In this document: piece by piece, positions 1 through 11,972 of the stretch
Layout of the letters: the number at the start of each line of letters is the position of its first letter
How positions within the stretch are numbered: the stretch's first letter is position 1
NCBI GenBank assembly: GCA_963969595.1
Contig: OZ018414.1
Span: 17,405,660-17,469,659 of the forward strand
DNA length: 64,000 nt
Origin: Neckera pumila
Lineage: Eukaryota; Streptophyta; Bryopsida; Hypnales; Neckeraceae
Direction of reading: 5' to 3'
Translations under genes and position numbers: made by a program
The notes under the pieces: generated by a model
The model's input: only the letters and a program-made list of their open reading frames with translations
What the model was told of the DNA's origin: nothing
The model's database searches: none

Positions 1-462
1 AGCCAAATGAGTAGCATTGAAGGAGCCTTTTGAACTTCACCGGTAATTATCTAACATTCTCTATAGTCCATACTCAACTCATTATTTGTGTTTATTGTTC
101 TATTTATTGCCTCCATTTATACTATGATTAGAAATCTTCTCAATTATTCCCTTTATCTCAAAATATATCCGCGATTTCTCGTGGGAATCTAGAGTAAACT
201 TGCCAATCACTACACAAACAGAATTCAAATCCTTTTCTACATAAATATATAGACTTGCATGTTTTGAAATTTGATATGATTATTATAAGTCATGTTAAGG
301 TTCATCTTCAAAAAATAGAATGCAAAAAGATTTCAAAGGCAATGAAACTAAAATCTAGTTAAAAATTCCTTGCAACCCTTCACCGCACAATGTGCGGTCA
401 TTGGGTGGTGATACAAAATTTTGTTCCCATTGCAATTGAATTGCCAATTGAATCTCGTGGTT
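1..462. other. AT-rich stretch, no gene seen
   Basis: No ORF with protein-like composition, no RNA gene and no clear repeat were recognised here. Base composition matches the TE-derived background of the first 11 kb. Confidence 0.4.
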
Positions 463-657
463 AAGGTAGAACCACCCATTTCCAATCATGGACCTAATTG
501 CGACCAATTGTAAAGACAATACTCATTTGAGAACTTAAATGTAGGTACACCATAGATAGCTTATTGTTTGTTGTAAGAACATTTCAGTTTGAAAATGAAT
601 ACTGTCTCTAGAAGCGGTCGCAATTAGGTCCTTGATCGGGAATGGGTGATTCTAACT
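463..657. repeat. Small foldback repeat
   Basis: Two inverted arms are visible at 474-505 and 616-647, about 32 bp each with few mismatches; both contain ACCTAATTGCGACC or its complement. Weaker pairing extends outwards by about 10 bp on each side. No target duplication could be defined, so the element class is open. Confidence 0.6.
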
Positions 658-812
658 TATTATTTGGTAAATAACAATGGTTGTTGTCCGGTTCTTGTAT
701 ATCTACGGTAAATGGCTGATTCACTCTATGGGAGTCCCACATATTTAGTTTGAGACAAAAGGAAATCCATATTATAAATCTTGTAAATTTCACCAAAATT
801 CAACAACTTTTT

Positions 813-843
813 TTCTTCTTCTTCTTCTTCTTCTTCTTCTTCT
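813..843. repeat. (TTC)n microsatellite
   Basis: About ten TTC units lie in a longer pyrimidine-rich strand. The reverse strand gives Glu- or Arg-rich translations that are artefacts of the repeat. Confidence 0.9.
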
Positions 844-859
844 TTTTTCTTTTCTTTCC

Positions 860-1640
860 CCCACCCTTGATTCCCAATCCGTGATCCGTACTGTGCACAT
901 AACAAAATCCAATCTGTGGGGATCTGGCCTCCGATTATTGAAATCGCGCACTTGATAAAAATGGCCTGCAAGCTCTCCCAGTCCCGACAATGTTAGAGGT
1001 TGTGAATCTACAGTGTTGGGGAGGTGCCGTGGTACGATCGGAGCCCTACGCGCCCTACTCAATCAATCAGTTTGGCTTTTGGGCAAAGGCGAGAACCATG
1101 ACCATACCTTGGGGAATTATTTAAGAGCAGGCAAGGCCTGAGCCCACGTACATCAGGGATCAGCGGCCCAGCCAGTGGCAGCTGCTGCAGAAGAACTGAA
1201 GGTGATGAGGCTGGAAATTGGGAATGGGACCCCCCTCCCATGACAAACAAAGCTTGCCTCAGTCACGCCCCGGCCGTGCACATGCATGGGGAACGCGGGC
1301 TTAACGACGACGGACAACGGAGTGGGCTCGCACTTCTGGAGCTCCTTTTCCACGAGCCCACCTCGTCATCTCGGACCCCACAGACTACTAAGGTAATAGG
1401 TCCAGAAATCGCCCATTTAAGAGTTGAAACTGAATATTGGGGAGGCGAAGCTTCTTGAAACAATTTTTAGTAAATTTTCCTTGAAAGACAAGAGGAATTG
1501 GCATCTAAGGGTGGGCAATTTTAGAGCCTGTGTGATTTCAGAACCTTTTACGTTATGTCTTGAAAAGATGCAACCCCTTGACAAACAATTCCCTCCCCCC
1601 GCCTTGAAAATCCTGAGCCATTGATCTTTCAAGAAAAAAA
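860..1640. other. GC-richer island, no gene recognised
   Basis: This 0.8-kb stretch is clearly richer in G+C than its surroundings and contains several short overlapping ORFs on both strands. None shows a family motif or a convincing start, so no gene is called. It may be a fragment of a host promoter or of a degraded element. Confidence 0.3.
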
Positions 1641-1847
1641 TCCCCCCCTCTTTATCACCGTTGATCCAATTTAATACAATTACAAATATGAACTGCAATA
1701 CAAACACAAGTATGAATCCAAAATATGGATATGGGTCTAGAAATAAAAATGCATATATGAGTACAAAAATAAAAAGACGGATATGGAATATGGGCAACAT
1801 ATCCCATATGGATTGAGAACTCCATTGGTCCTTGGGAATTACAAATA

Positions 1848-1871
1848 GGGGTTAGGGGGTGGTGGGTGGGG
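1848..1871 (+). other. Potential G-quadruplex
   Basis: Four runs of three or more G (4, 5, 3 and 4) with loops of 1-4 nt fit the intramolecular quadruplex rule. A GT-rich stretch follows at about 1936-1960. No adjacent gene is recognised, so no role is proposed. Confidence 0.6.
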
Positions 1872-2106
1872 TTAAGGTTTGGTTTGGGATTTTAAAAATA
1901 TATTTAAATAATTATTCAAATAAAAAAATAATTGTATGTGTGTGTGGTGTGTGTTTGGGGAGGGTAATGTGACCTGTGAGTACTATCTGTTCAAAAGAGA
2001 CTATCTATACATGGTATTATTAACTAACTTGCCATTTTTTTCATTCATCAATTGGGGTAAAGGAGATAAATATGTTGCCTATTAGCACTTAGAATTTGCT
2101 ATCTAA

Positions 2107-2360
2107 CGCAAAATAGTGAAATTAGGTTGCCCCTCACTAATTTCTTGACATTTTATACTATATAAATATGAACAGTTCTTGTAGAAGGATGTAGTTAATG
2201 TAGGAAACGTGTGTGTTGCATGAGTTGGTGCACTGGTTCATGACTCGGGTGCATTGGTTCATGACTTGGGTTTAGAGAATTGCCAGCACCTCCATGTGGA
2301 CAAGTGGTGAGTCATGTGGTTACTTCTCTCTTGAAGGCAACCCAATTTTACTATTTTGTG
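2107..2360. mobile_element. MITE with AAAATAGTGAAATTAGG ends, copy 1
   Basis: The left end reads CAAAATAGTGAAATTAGG and the right end is its near-perfect complement, giving inverted repeats of about 25 bp on a 254-bp element. A second copy lies at 37,697-37,945. Both carry an internal segment around CCACATGGAGGTG or its complement. No coding capacity. The superfamily cannot be decided because no unambiguous target duplication is visible. Confidence 0.8.
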
Positions 2361-2816
2361 TAGGTACCTTGCTGAGAAGCTCTTTTGTTAACTCACATTG
2401 ATTTTTCAGAGACTAAAAATTTTGAGAGAAGCCATTGACAAGTAGAATCAAGACCTTCCAACAAAAAAAGAACTTATTGTAACTTTTCAAAGTTTGTTGG
2501 GACAAAATTGGCAAAATGTGCGTAGGCCTATGCTAAACCATACGCTGACGTGTCCGCTCTTCAAGTGCATTGTCATGATGCTAAAGGGTTGCTAAGATCA
2601 TGGTATTAGGTGGATGATTGACGCAAATGAGAAAGTTGAGTAGATGTCAGAATTGGATAATTGATAGCATTGGATTGTTCTACCTTATATCTAATTACAC
2701 AAGACACTTCCTTTCCGTAACAATTCATATATACATCTATTTTTATTGATACCGATAAGGTGGATGCCCCCCAAAACTGCCACTATGTGCTACTGTGCCT
2801 ATTTGCTATCATTAGG

Positions 2817-3045
2817 CTGGTCAAATTTTCATATTTTCTTATTGGCAAATAAAAGGAAGTTCCACGCGCAAAAGAACCCAACATTTAGGTACCATATGTA
2901 AAAGTTATGAAGGGTCAAAGTTTTTTTTGGTAGATAATCTAAAATTGTTTCTTCATCACAGGTACATATTAATTTTAAAGATGTACATAGAGTGATGATG
3001 GCGGTTTAAAGTAGAGTGCAACTTTGGATGTATACACTTCAATGT
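2817..3045 (+). repeat. Dispersed repeat, copy 1
   Basis: The order of words here, including CTTATTGGCAA, ACCATATG, AAAAGTTATGAAG and TTTTAAAGAT, recurs at 20,107-20,340 in the same orientation with moderate divergence. Ends and class are undefined. Shared length is about 230 bp. Confidence 0.6.
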
Positions 3046-6000
3046 ATGTGGACTGTAGTAATTCCTCACTTCAAGACCTCTCTATAAAATTCTTTAACAC
3101 TTGCCTTTAGATAGGTTGGTATAAAACTAATTGAGATCCAATTTCATAATAGTCTAGGATAGCATGTCGTTGTAGAATGCCAATTGAAAAATGTTCAATA
3201 TATGTTATTCCAGGGCATTTTTGCATCCTTAGACACTCCATTTATGTTGGTGTATTTGGATCTAAAAGGATAAATTTTATGGGGAAAGTCTTGGAGTTTG
3301 GTCAACGAAAGTAGGCAACAAGGATGAAGGTCATATGGTATTGGCCAATTTTGAGGATGAGAGTTGGATGAGGAGAAAGCTCGAGCAAAGACTGGTACAC
3401 AAACTAGATGGAAGCATTGTGGGAGCGATCCAGCGAGAACCACAGATAGATAGAGAAAGAAGTAGCTTTTTTCTTGTAGAATGACATATCGAAAAGAATA
3501 AGGAGTGGGTTTGTGCAAGAGAATAATGTACCCGTGCATGAAGAGGTAACAAAGAAGGAAGTGAGCATCCTAACACTAGCAAAAACTCATTTGTTAGAGT
3601 ACATTGCAATGCTATTGGAGGAGTTGGACAATGAACAATAATTTGCAGAGTGACGTAAGTGCATATTGAATTTAAGTTTTACATTCAATAGGACTTAGAA
3701 GAATAGTACATTTAGTAGAAAATTGTTGTAGTAGGAGAGTTTAGCTTGACTAAGTACAATATATATGAAATTATAAAGTCATTTGTAATTGCAACAAAAA
3801 TTTGTATTATTGGTGAAAAATATGCAACGTTTAGTGTATTAAAAGGCATTACAAAAGTTTTGAAGTTGTAAATTTGTTAAAGTAAATACTATGTATTTTG
3901 TGCAAGAATTAGGAAAAATAATTGACAAAAACTCTACCAAAAGAGAAATTGATTTCTCCTTCTACAATTTGTACAAACAGAAAAAAGGATAACTCCTCCC
4001 CCCCCCCCTCCCCCCCCCCCCCCCCCCCCCTTCTATTGGCAATGACGTCAATTTTGCTTGTACGGTTTGTAAGTGAAATTTTATATGGCGGAGTGCAAAA
4101 ATAATGAACTGCGTGTTATTTAAAAGAATAGAGGTATCGATGAGCAAGTATTAAGAATAGGTATCTTTCCTATATATAAAATCATTTAAATTTACTACAT
4201 AAATTAATTCAATTAGTACAAGACTTTGAATAGTACAAGACCCGATACATTAATTTGAATGATTGTTGGATGAATGGTCTAAATAGTTTGAACATTTAAT
4301 TGGATTTTAGATGAAGATTGCAGGAATGTAGACAAATTTGGATAAGCTTGAATAAAGCTTGAATGAAAGTTGGATGAAAGTTTGGGTATTATAAAAATAG
4401 AAAAGATCACATTTTATTGATTTTATCTATAATATTGTAACCTACCACATTAGAGCACCTTTTTTTTCACAGAAATTTCAAATTAGTGAAAATTATTGTT
4501 ATTATGTGGGACACACTAATTGAATTAACTTGTATACTAATAATGATTGCTAATCCTGTAGGTCCCCACATTCAATAAATAGATGCACCTGGTCAAACTT
4601 CATTATATATACTTTGAAAGTGTCAAAATCATAATCAAATATTTGATTTTTATTCAAAATTAAAAAATGAAGACTAATAATATGAATTTCTACTACATAT
4701 TAAATATATTGAAATAACCTGAAATTCTATGAGTTTATTATTGTAGGAAGCCTCATATGCTCAAATTCAAATAACACAATAGCAAATGTATTTCACTTGT
4801 ATCACAAATAATTTAATTGTATTTAAAATATTTTTTTAGACTTAATTTCTATGAAAATTTTGTCATTTCAGACTTCATTTTCATTCAAAATTTCACATTA
4901 TTCTAATACACATTCTAATTAATATTATTTTTCTATAAATATCCTATTTAAAAAATTACAAATAATTTGGTAATTCTACCCAAGTTTTCTTTAAAATTAT
5001 AAAATTTCATCAACGGATTTTGTGAAGGCTTGATTTAGATTGACATCAATGATTTGAATGAAGGCCATTAACAAGGGTGTTTTTGTTATAAAAATAAAAA
5101 TAAAAATAAAAATTTGAAAAATTCCACACTATTCTTCATTGATATATTTACCTTTAAAATCTGAAATTAATTGGATTTCTTTGTTATATTTACCAATTTA
5201 CTTTTCTCATAAGTTAAAATTTATAACAATTAAAATTTATACCAAAATTAATAGAGATTTTTTATGTTGATAGATGATACCTAGTCCAATGTAACCAAAA
5301 TATTGCATTGAAATTCAAATGTGAGTTAAAAGGCTCAATTGAACTCAAAAATAAAGTTGACTATTTGACAATGAAATTGGTCTTTTAGCCCCTAAAAGAC
5401 TAAAGGATTGTTTAGATTTCCAAAATTGTGAAGATCTATTTTAGAATGCAACTTAGAACAATGTTTTAATGATGACTCTCACACGGTAATTATAAAATAT
5501 GATATATAGATTAGATCCATACGGTTAGATCAACAAATGTACAAACCAATATTTTTTCAATAAATTAAATTTGAAGCTAGAAATTGAAAATTCCTTCTAA
5601 AACCAATTGTACATTGCATATTCATGATTTTTTGCAAATATTTTTTTTCTACAAGTTCAGAATGCTAAAATTTAATCATAGTGATTTTTGAAGATTTTTA
5701 TTTTATATTTTGATTCATGTTGTTTTGAAGCGTCATTTTTTGAACTAAAAAAGTTACTTTTTGAAGCCATAATTCCCAATACCTTTCAAATTATAGAACA
5801 TTTGCAAAGCAAAATCTTCATAATTTGTACCAAATAAATGTTAAAGAACTAATGCAAGAATCTAAAAAAAATTTGATGAATGAAAAACACATTTTGATGA
5901 CTTTGAGATGTGTTTCTATTCATTTACTGTTCAAAATCTGCACTCATGGTCCGTTAGAGGTTGATTTTTAATGGTCCTTGCATACCTTAATTTGATATAA

Positions 6001-6384
6001 AACCTTACATGTTTAGGTTTATTCCATCTTGAAATTTTGCAAAGCTTACTGTTTTTGTTTCATTATAACCATCATTTCTGGACAAAAAAATATATCAATT
6101 TAATATATACTATACTTGAAATACTTTCATTCACATCATACTTTCATAAATTTTAATTTTTGATTTCCAAAAAAATGCTTATGACAAATCAACATTTTTT
6201 TGAAATAATGTTTTGTTGCATATTAAAGATATCAAAATTAATGAATAAATAATCTAAAGGCTAAATCAGATAAATTTAATTTGGTAATAGAAACTTGACT
6301 CAAAAGTCATATAAAAGGAAAATTAGGGTGTATAAAATAAAAAGACCACTTCAATATTTCTTAGAATATTTTTATTCCTTGTAG
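3046..6384. other. Long AT-rich stretch without recognised gene
   Basis: Several ORFs of 60-115 codons occur around 3.2-3.6 kb on the minus strand, but they lack family motifs and have the biased composition expected of AT-rich noise. The rest (4.1-6.3 kb) is above 70% A+T with frequent stops in all frames. A poly-C tract interrupts it at 3,998-4,030. Confidence 0.4.
3998..4030 (+). repeat. Poly-C tract
   Basis: A run of 33 bases is all C except one T at 4,009. It contrasts sharply with the AT-rich neighbourhood. Such tracts are prone to length errors in sequencing and assembly, and on the other strand form a G-run. Confidence 0.9.
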
Positions 6385-6670
6385 CATTAGAAGAGATTTG
6401 AGGCCTCTAAAAGACTGCAAGTTATCCTGCATTCCCAATTGCAACAACACATAATAACTGCTGGTTGATGTGGTCGAGAGCGTGCCACATCTTTTTATAA
6501 AATAAAAAAGGGACCTAAAATGATATTTGGAAGAAGAAAAAAAATATTCTTCTTCTTCTTCTTTTTGAAAAAAAAAATTCTGACAACCCATACAAGCTGT
6601 TCACAAAATCAGGCCAAATTTGGAAACGGGCCTAAAATGGTCCTGCAATGCCTTCAAATCTCCCCTAATG
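6385..6670. mobile_element. MITE with ATTAGAAGAGATTTGAGG ends, copy A
   Basis: The left end ATTAGAAGAGATTTGAGGC and the complement of the right end (ATTAGGGGAGATTTGAAGGC) form about 20-bp terminal inverted repeats on a 286-bp element. A second copy at 8,650-8,918 lies in the opposite relative orientation. The outermost bases read CATTA, and CACTA at one end of copy B, suggesting a CACTA-type origin, but no matching 3-bp target duplication was found. Confidence 0.75.
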
Positions 6671-6862
6671 ATCCCAAATAAAAATTTCAAATTATGTATA
6701 ATATTTTGGTTATATATATTTAATAAAAATGATAACAATCATATATGTCTAATGAAACTAATATATAGATTTTTTCATTGATAGACAATACATAGTCTCA
6801 TGTATAAAAAATAAAAAATAAAAAATAACATACAATATAAAAGGCCAAATTAAGCTTGTTGC
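6671..6862. other. Short AT-rich spacer
   Basis: Spacer between two mobile elements; only AAATAAAAAATAAA-type simple sequence is visible. Confidence 0.4.
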
Positions 6863-6866
6863 TTAA

Positions 6867-7792
6867 CCCCTCAAAGCCCGTTGTCCCTTCGGAGGACGAA
6901 TGCGATTTCGGGCAAGGTACCTACTGGCTGCAATTTTCTCCTGATTTTTTGAAACTTTTTTGGGAGGTAGAAAAACTAATTAGCTTCATGAAAATATAAT
7001 TTTTTTCACAATCGCTGCCCGGGAACAAAAGTTATGACCAAATAAGCTCAAAACAAGGAAGGGCGGGCATCAAAAAAAATTTGCACTTTTCTTTTCTTTT
7101 TTTTCAATATTTTTTTTCCTCATATATTATATTTTTGTCTATCTAGAAAGCTTTGATTCATCTCATTTGGATTTGTTATGAGAAAGTTATAGACATTCTT
7201 GTTTTTTGGGCAGTTAGAGCATCTTTTTGAAAAAAATAACTTGTAGGATCATTTCTGAATGCAATTTTTCAAATTTTTCAGTTTTTTTTTTTTGGCATGG
7301 TTAAGTTTACTTGCTAGAAAAAATTGATCACTGGGATTAGTGCATTTTAATTCCATCTAAAATATATGAATATTTTAGATTCTCCTTCTATCTCATACCT
7401 ACTTCTACTTAACAATTTTTTTAAGAATGAAAATTAAGTTTTTTTGAATTTCTTTCTTTTTTAAAGTAGATTGTCAACTCAATTCTTCACTATAAACATT
7501 TAAAGCTCAAAACTCTGTAGTGTAAAAGTTTTAAGTTAAAAATGTTCAAAGTCAAAAAATCCAATCCCACAATGTGCTGAAAAATTTGTTTTTTTTACTT
7601 TAAACGTAGATATCTTGCAATCTGTGCGATCAAAAATTTTGAAATTTTTTGCTCACATTTTCATACTAGTTAGGTTTAAGATCCTACAATTAGATGTGCA
7701 AAAAAAAAATTTAATTTTTTTGACTCTTTGCTAAAAAAATGGCAGTTTTGGGTGTTTTTTGGCAAAAAAAAAAGGCCTTGGGCCTTTAGGGA
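6867..7792 (+). mobile_element. TTAA-flanked piggyBac-like MITE, subfamily A, copy A1
   Basis: A 926-bp element sits between TTAA at 6,863-6,866 and TTAA at 7,793-7,796. Its ends are CCCCTCAAAG on the left and CCTTTAGGGA on the right, degenerate inverted repeats. The interior aligns along its whole length with the copy at 34,969-35,868, and its last ~250 bp also resembles subfamily B (17.7, 20.6 and 45.6 kb). There is no transposase ORF. TTAA duplications with C-rich ends are the signature of piggyBac transposition; the assignment is inferred from ends and target site only. Confidence 0.8.
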
Positions 7793-7796
7793 TTAA

Positions 7797-8649
7797 CCAT
7801 ATAACCATAGAGTTGATCTTGAAGGCAATTGATTGATTGTTGATTGCCCAATCCTTAACCCTTAAAATGACATTTCATGTCCTAAACTTGGTGAAATTTC
7901 ATTAAATTTATACATTAAGACACATATTTCAAAGTTTTCACATTTTTCACATGTAGTAATATATGTCTAAAATTTAATCTCATTTTTTATAATTTAAAAA
8001 CATCAAATTCAATTTTTTATGATTTATTTACAAAAAATTCTTTGTAAAAATCATAGTAATTACAAAATTATTTAAATGATATGAATTTTTTAAAGAAAAT
8101 AGAAATAATAATGACAATCATCATGGAGTAATTGATGTACTCTTTAAGCTCATATCAAGAGAAATTTGATAGAAAAGCTCAAAAGTGGTGTATTTTGAGC
8201 TTTCATGATAATATCTTCAAAGTGTCACAAAAAACAGAATTTTAACAATTTTGAAAATATTTAAATGGAATAAAAAGTAGATTGTTGGAGTTACATTTTA
8301 TTAGTGAAGCTTAAAGCATTTAAAATCAAGAACTATATGGAAAATGCAAGTTTGACTTTCAAAATGCCTATGGGACTTGCAATGTCCTTTTAAGAATTAA
8401 TAAAAGAAAATTATCTCTCAAATACAAAATCTATTTTAGAAACTTTATAGTATTGATTTGAATGAAATTTCCTGTTTGCTTAATTTTACTAATTTCTTAA
8501 ACAAAATGAAACAAAATTATATATTTTACATTTGTAAATTAGAACAAAAATATCTTACATTTGTGAATTAGAAATATTTTCTTTCAAATTTTGAATGAAA
8601 TTACAAATTAAATCTCTAGCATAGGTTAAATCGCTACTATATTATATGG
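7797..8649. other. AT-rich stretch, no gene seen
   Basis: No protein-like ORF. A TTAACCCTTAA string near 7,858 resembles an isolated end of the TTAA family but has no partner. Confidence 0.35.
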
Positions 8650-8918
8650 CATTAGAAGAGATTTGAGGGCATTGGGGGGCCGTTTCAAGCCTATTCCCCA
8701 ATTTGGCCAGATCTGTGAATAGCCATTTCAAAAAAAATAAATAAATAAGAAAAAGTCTCTTCCAAATATCATTTCAGTCCAATTTTTTATTTTTTTATTT
8801 TTTTGAAAATGACGTGGCACTATCTTGACCACATCAGCCAGCAACTTTCCTACATTCCCACAGTCTAGGAATGCAAGATAACACGCGGGCTCTTGGAGGC
8901 CTCAAATCTCTTCTAGTG
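8650..8918. mobile_element. MITE with ATTAGAAGAGATTTGAGG ends, copy B
   Basis: The left end is CATTAGAAGAGATTTGAGG. The complement of the right end reads CACTAGAAGAGATTTGAGG, giving a 19-bp inverted repeat with one mismatch on a 269-bp element. The interior resembles copy A inverted; the shared word near the end is CCAATTTGGCC. The CACTA start hints at an En/Spm-type MITE, but the flanking trinucleotides differ. Confidence 0.78.
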
Positions 8919-10588
8919 ATTAATTGAATAAGTCTAATACACAAGTGTAAATGAAGTGTAAGACCCACATATCTGTGCCAAATATTTCCTACTCAAAAAA
9001 AAATTCACTTGGCAATTGCTAAAATCATAAAGATATTTATATAAGATTTTTATTCATCAAATAAAGTTTAAAAAGAAGTTTTGAAAAAAAAGGCATCTAT
9101 TTCAAGAATTATTTTCTTACAAAACATGCCTTACAAATATGGAAATTTTTTTACATTGCATTTTTCAACTAAAATGCATTTAATTTTTTTTTTGAATGGC
9201 TACTTGGGAAAAAGGTATATTGATATCTTCTTTTCCTTGCAAATATTAACTTCTACCGGACCAAGGAGCCCATTTTGGACTAGTTGAGAACTCAAGAACA
9301 GCTTAAATGATTTTATAATTTGAAATTTTTGCGTGATTTTTTCGAATGGATGCTATAGATTCATTATAATCTACATATGAAGCTTTGTTTTACATCATTC
9401 CAATAAATATTGGAAAAGTTAGAAGTTTTTTCCCAATTTCAATGTCAAATTGGCCAGCCAAAATACAATCTAAGAAAATATTGTAAAGATTGATACCTAC
9501 TCAAAAACATTTGAGCCATTCAATTCCAAATAATGAGGTAAAATTTATGAGAGTTTTTTTTTTGCGGGCAATAAAGGTACAAAAAACATATAAAGTCATC
9601 TTTTGCTCTCATTTTTGAAAATTTTCAAATAAAAATAAAAATAAAAGACAACAATTGTTCACAAGAACATTCTTACCATTGGAATTAATAATCCTCAAAT
9701 TCCTCCTAAAGTAATTAGCATATTAGTTTTATCTTTCATTCAATAGCACCTTCCACTTTACAGTTTTTTTAAAATGACTATGAAAGTTTTTTGGGTTAAA
9801 ATTTTTTACGTTTGTTTCCAACCCATTTTCCAACATATTGATAAATTTGGTAAGTACATACAAGTTATTTTCTAAAAATGTTGAAAGACAAAACTTCACC
9901 TTGTAGAAGGGCTTGAAGTTTAGGCACATTTAACTTGCAATTGGTAGCAAAATTTACTTGAGAATTTCCAAATGAAATGAATCAAAGCTTCCCAGATAGT
10001 CAAAAATATAATCTATAAGAAAAAAAAAAGATGAAAAAGAATTTTGGATAAGTTAACCAAAGGATCTTATAGTTGGATTTGTTAAAAAATAAATACTGAT
10101 GAAGATTTGCTTTGGGGTCAAGTATTTTGAAGCAGTTTTGGGCCTTTTTTGAAATATGAAAGAATTTTAGAGATTAGAAATGAATTTTGTACTACTAGAA
10201 AAATTCAATATAAACAATTGGAGCACCTAGCACTAATTGAATTATCTTATGTAATCAAGTGACCCTTCAAATTCCAAAAAGATGTCTAGCATAACTGAAA
10301 TTCTAAAAAGTATTGCATTTGAAATGGCTAATGTATCCACATGAATTAAATCCTTCAAATCTCTAGGAAGTCCAACTATATATGCAACATATATTGAAGG
10401 TGAATGAATTGATGTATATAATAGTAAGAAATGTTTGTTTACATGCTGAATTGGATCCAATGGTACATGATTAGGCACATGACACTTCAAATATTGATCA
10501 TTATTGCAACTTTCATATATTGAGAAATAACAATGATAACTTTTTTCACATGTACAGTGCCATATTTGAAAATAATATGATTCATATG
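8919..10588. other. AT-rich stretch, no gene seen
   Basis: ORFs of 60-80 codons occur (for example 10,242-10,490 on the minus strand) but show no family features. An ACTACTAGAAAAA string at 10,191 resembles a CACTA terminus without a partner. Confidence 0.4.
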
Positions 10589-10592
10589 TTAA

Positions 10593-11325
10593 CCCTTAAA
10601 CGTCTAAGGGGGTCTCCCTCCAAAAGCAACTCCAAATTGTTGTTTTTGAAATGAAATTATTTATTTAGAATTATTTTTTTGAAAAATCAAAGCACAAGAT
10701 CATGTTTACCATTATCAAAATAGTCTATCCTTCCAAGTTTCAAAGACTTTGATTGTATGGATTTTGAGATATCTTCAATCAAATTTAATCTTTGAGAAAC
10801 CAACAGTTTTTTTTTCTTGAGTAAGATGATTTTGGGGTCCCATATCTTGAATTTTCACAAAAAAGAGTTTTCCATTCTGACCAAATGCAGTTATAAATAT
10901 TAAAAGCATGCATGCCAATTTTCACAAGCATTGGAGAAATGGAAGATTGTTTTTAGAGCCTTGCAATCAAGTAAGGTACATTAAGGAAACAAAATTTTTA
11001 CTTTGTTCACGTCCAATCACGAAATGCTCCAACCAATCAACTCCTTGCCTACTTGCACACCCATGGAACTTTTCCTTGGGATGGCTCTTTGATTGGCTAG
11101 GTTTCACTCCCAAGACAAATCCATGAAGTGCATTTCTTGAAGTGCTTTGACTCTAGTAAATCACCAAAGTCAAAGCTTTTGTTCAAATCAAAAGATTTTT
11201 TTGGCTGCAGAAAGATAACTTGACAAACTAAATGAGATTGAAAATATGAAGGTTAAGAAATGAAAATCTGGATTGCCCCCGAAGTTGGGTAGCAACCACC
11301 AAATGATTGATTGGACATTTAGGGG
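10593..11325 (+). mobile_element. TTAA-flanked piggyBac-like MITE, divergent copy C
   Basis: The left flank is TTAA at 10,589-10,592 and the right flank TTGA at 11,326-11,329, one change from TTAA. Ends are CCCTTAAACGTC and the complement of GGACATTTAGGGG, so the inverted repeat is recognisable but degenerate. The 733-bp interior does not clearly align with subfamilies A or B, so this is an older or distinct member. No coding capacity. Confidence 0.6.
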
Positions 11326-11453
11326 TTGAAAAATGACATCCAAGTAGAAAATGCTAATCTTTGAATTAACAATTTTAATTTAACATCAATCATATTGTAA
11401 TCACATATTTTAAAATCATATACAATCTTATATATATGATTCTCTATAGCTCA

Positions 11454-11704
11454 TCTATACCTTAAGTTGAGCCTTAAGTTAGTTGTTTTGTTTGTGAGAT
11501 CTCTAAAACCGTGGATCTTCCGGTCGTGTTCTTGGTATTGTTGAAAAGCCCTCAACAAGGAGGGGTACACGGGCTTTGCTTCATGGCGTTTTGACCCACG
11601 GAAGAAAACATGTTGCATTTCAAAGTTTTTATTATTAAATTAAAAAAATTAGAAAATTTCTTTTACTTTTCTTTTGGCTATAGAAACGGTACAAGGCACA
11701 CTAG
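11454..11704 (+). mobile_element. Short Helitron-like repeat, copy 1
   Basis: The element begins A|TCTATACCTTAAG and ends CACACTAG|T, which fits the Helitron rule of a TC start, CTRR end and insertion between A and T. It shares a core around CTTCCGGTC, GCCCTCAACAAGGAGGGGT and a closing CACACTAG with the copies at 20,373-20,590 and 20,591-21,662. A clear 3' hairpin is not visible, so the class is tentative; the repeat family itself is firm. Confidence 0.6.
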
Positions 11705-11741
11705 TTGACTATTCACGCAAAATACAAACTTTGTCAAACCA

Positions 11742-11972
11742 GGGTGAACCGACCCCTTTGCTCATCCCCCCAAAGTCATTTTAGAGGTGCATATTAAAAG
11801 AAAGCCCCCCTATTTGTGCTTGATTAATTTATCTCTAGCACTTGTCCTAGCTAATTTGGGGCCTCTGATTGCAAATATGAATTCAAAATTTGTAAATTTT
11901 GTCATGCATGGCAAATAATAAATTTCAGCATTTTTCTTTTGGGAACAAGCGAGGGGGTAGGTTCACCCCGGC
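11742..11972. repeat. Inverted repeat around GGGTGAACC
   Basis: GGGTGAACCGACCCC near 11,742 pairs with the complement of GGGGGTAGGTTCACCCC near 11,952-11,970, giving arms of about 20-25 bp around 200 bp of unrelated sequence. It could be a small MITE, but its ends were not defined. Confidence 0.4.

Noticed and set aside
5380..5403. GTCTTTTAGCCCCTAAAAGAC as an end of the TTAA family
   Set aside because: It is a short palindrome without TTAA and without a matching second end.
10188..10205. TACTACTAGAAAAA as a CACTA start
   Set aside because: No complementary end, subterminal repeats or target duplication were found nearby.
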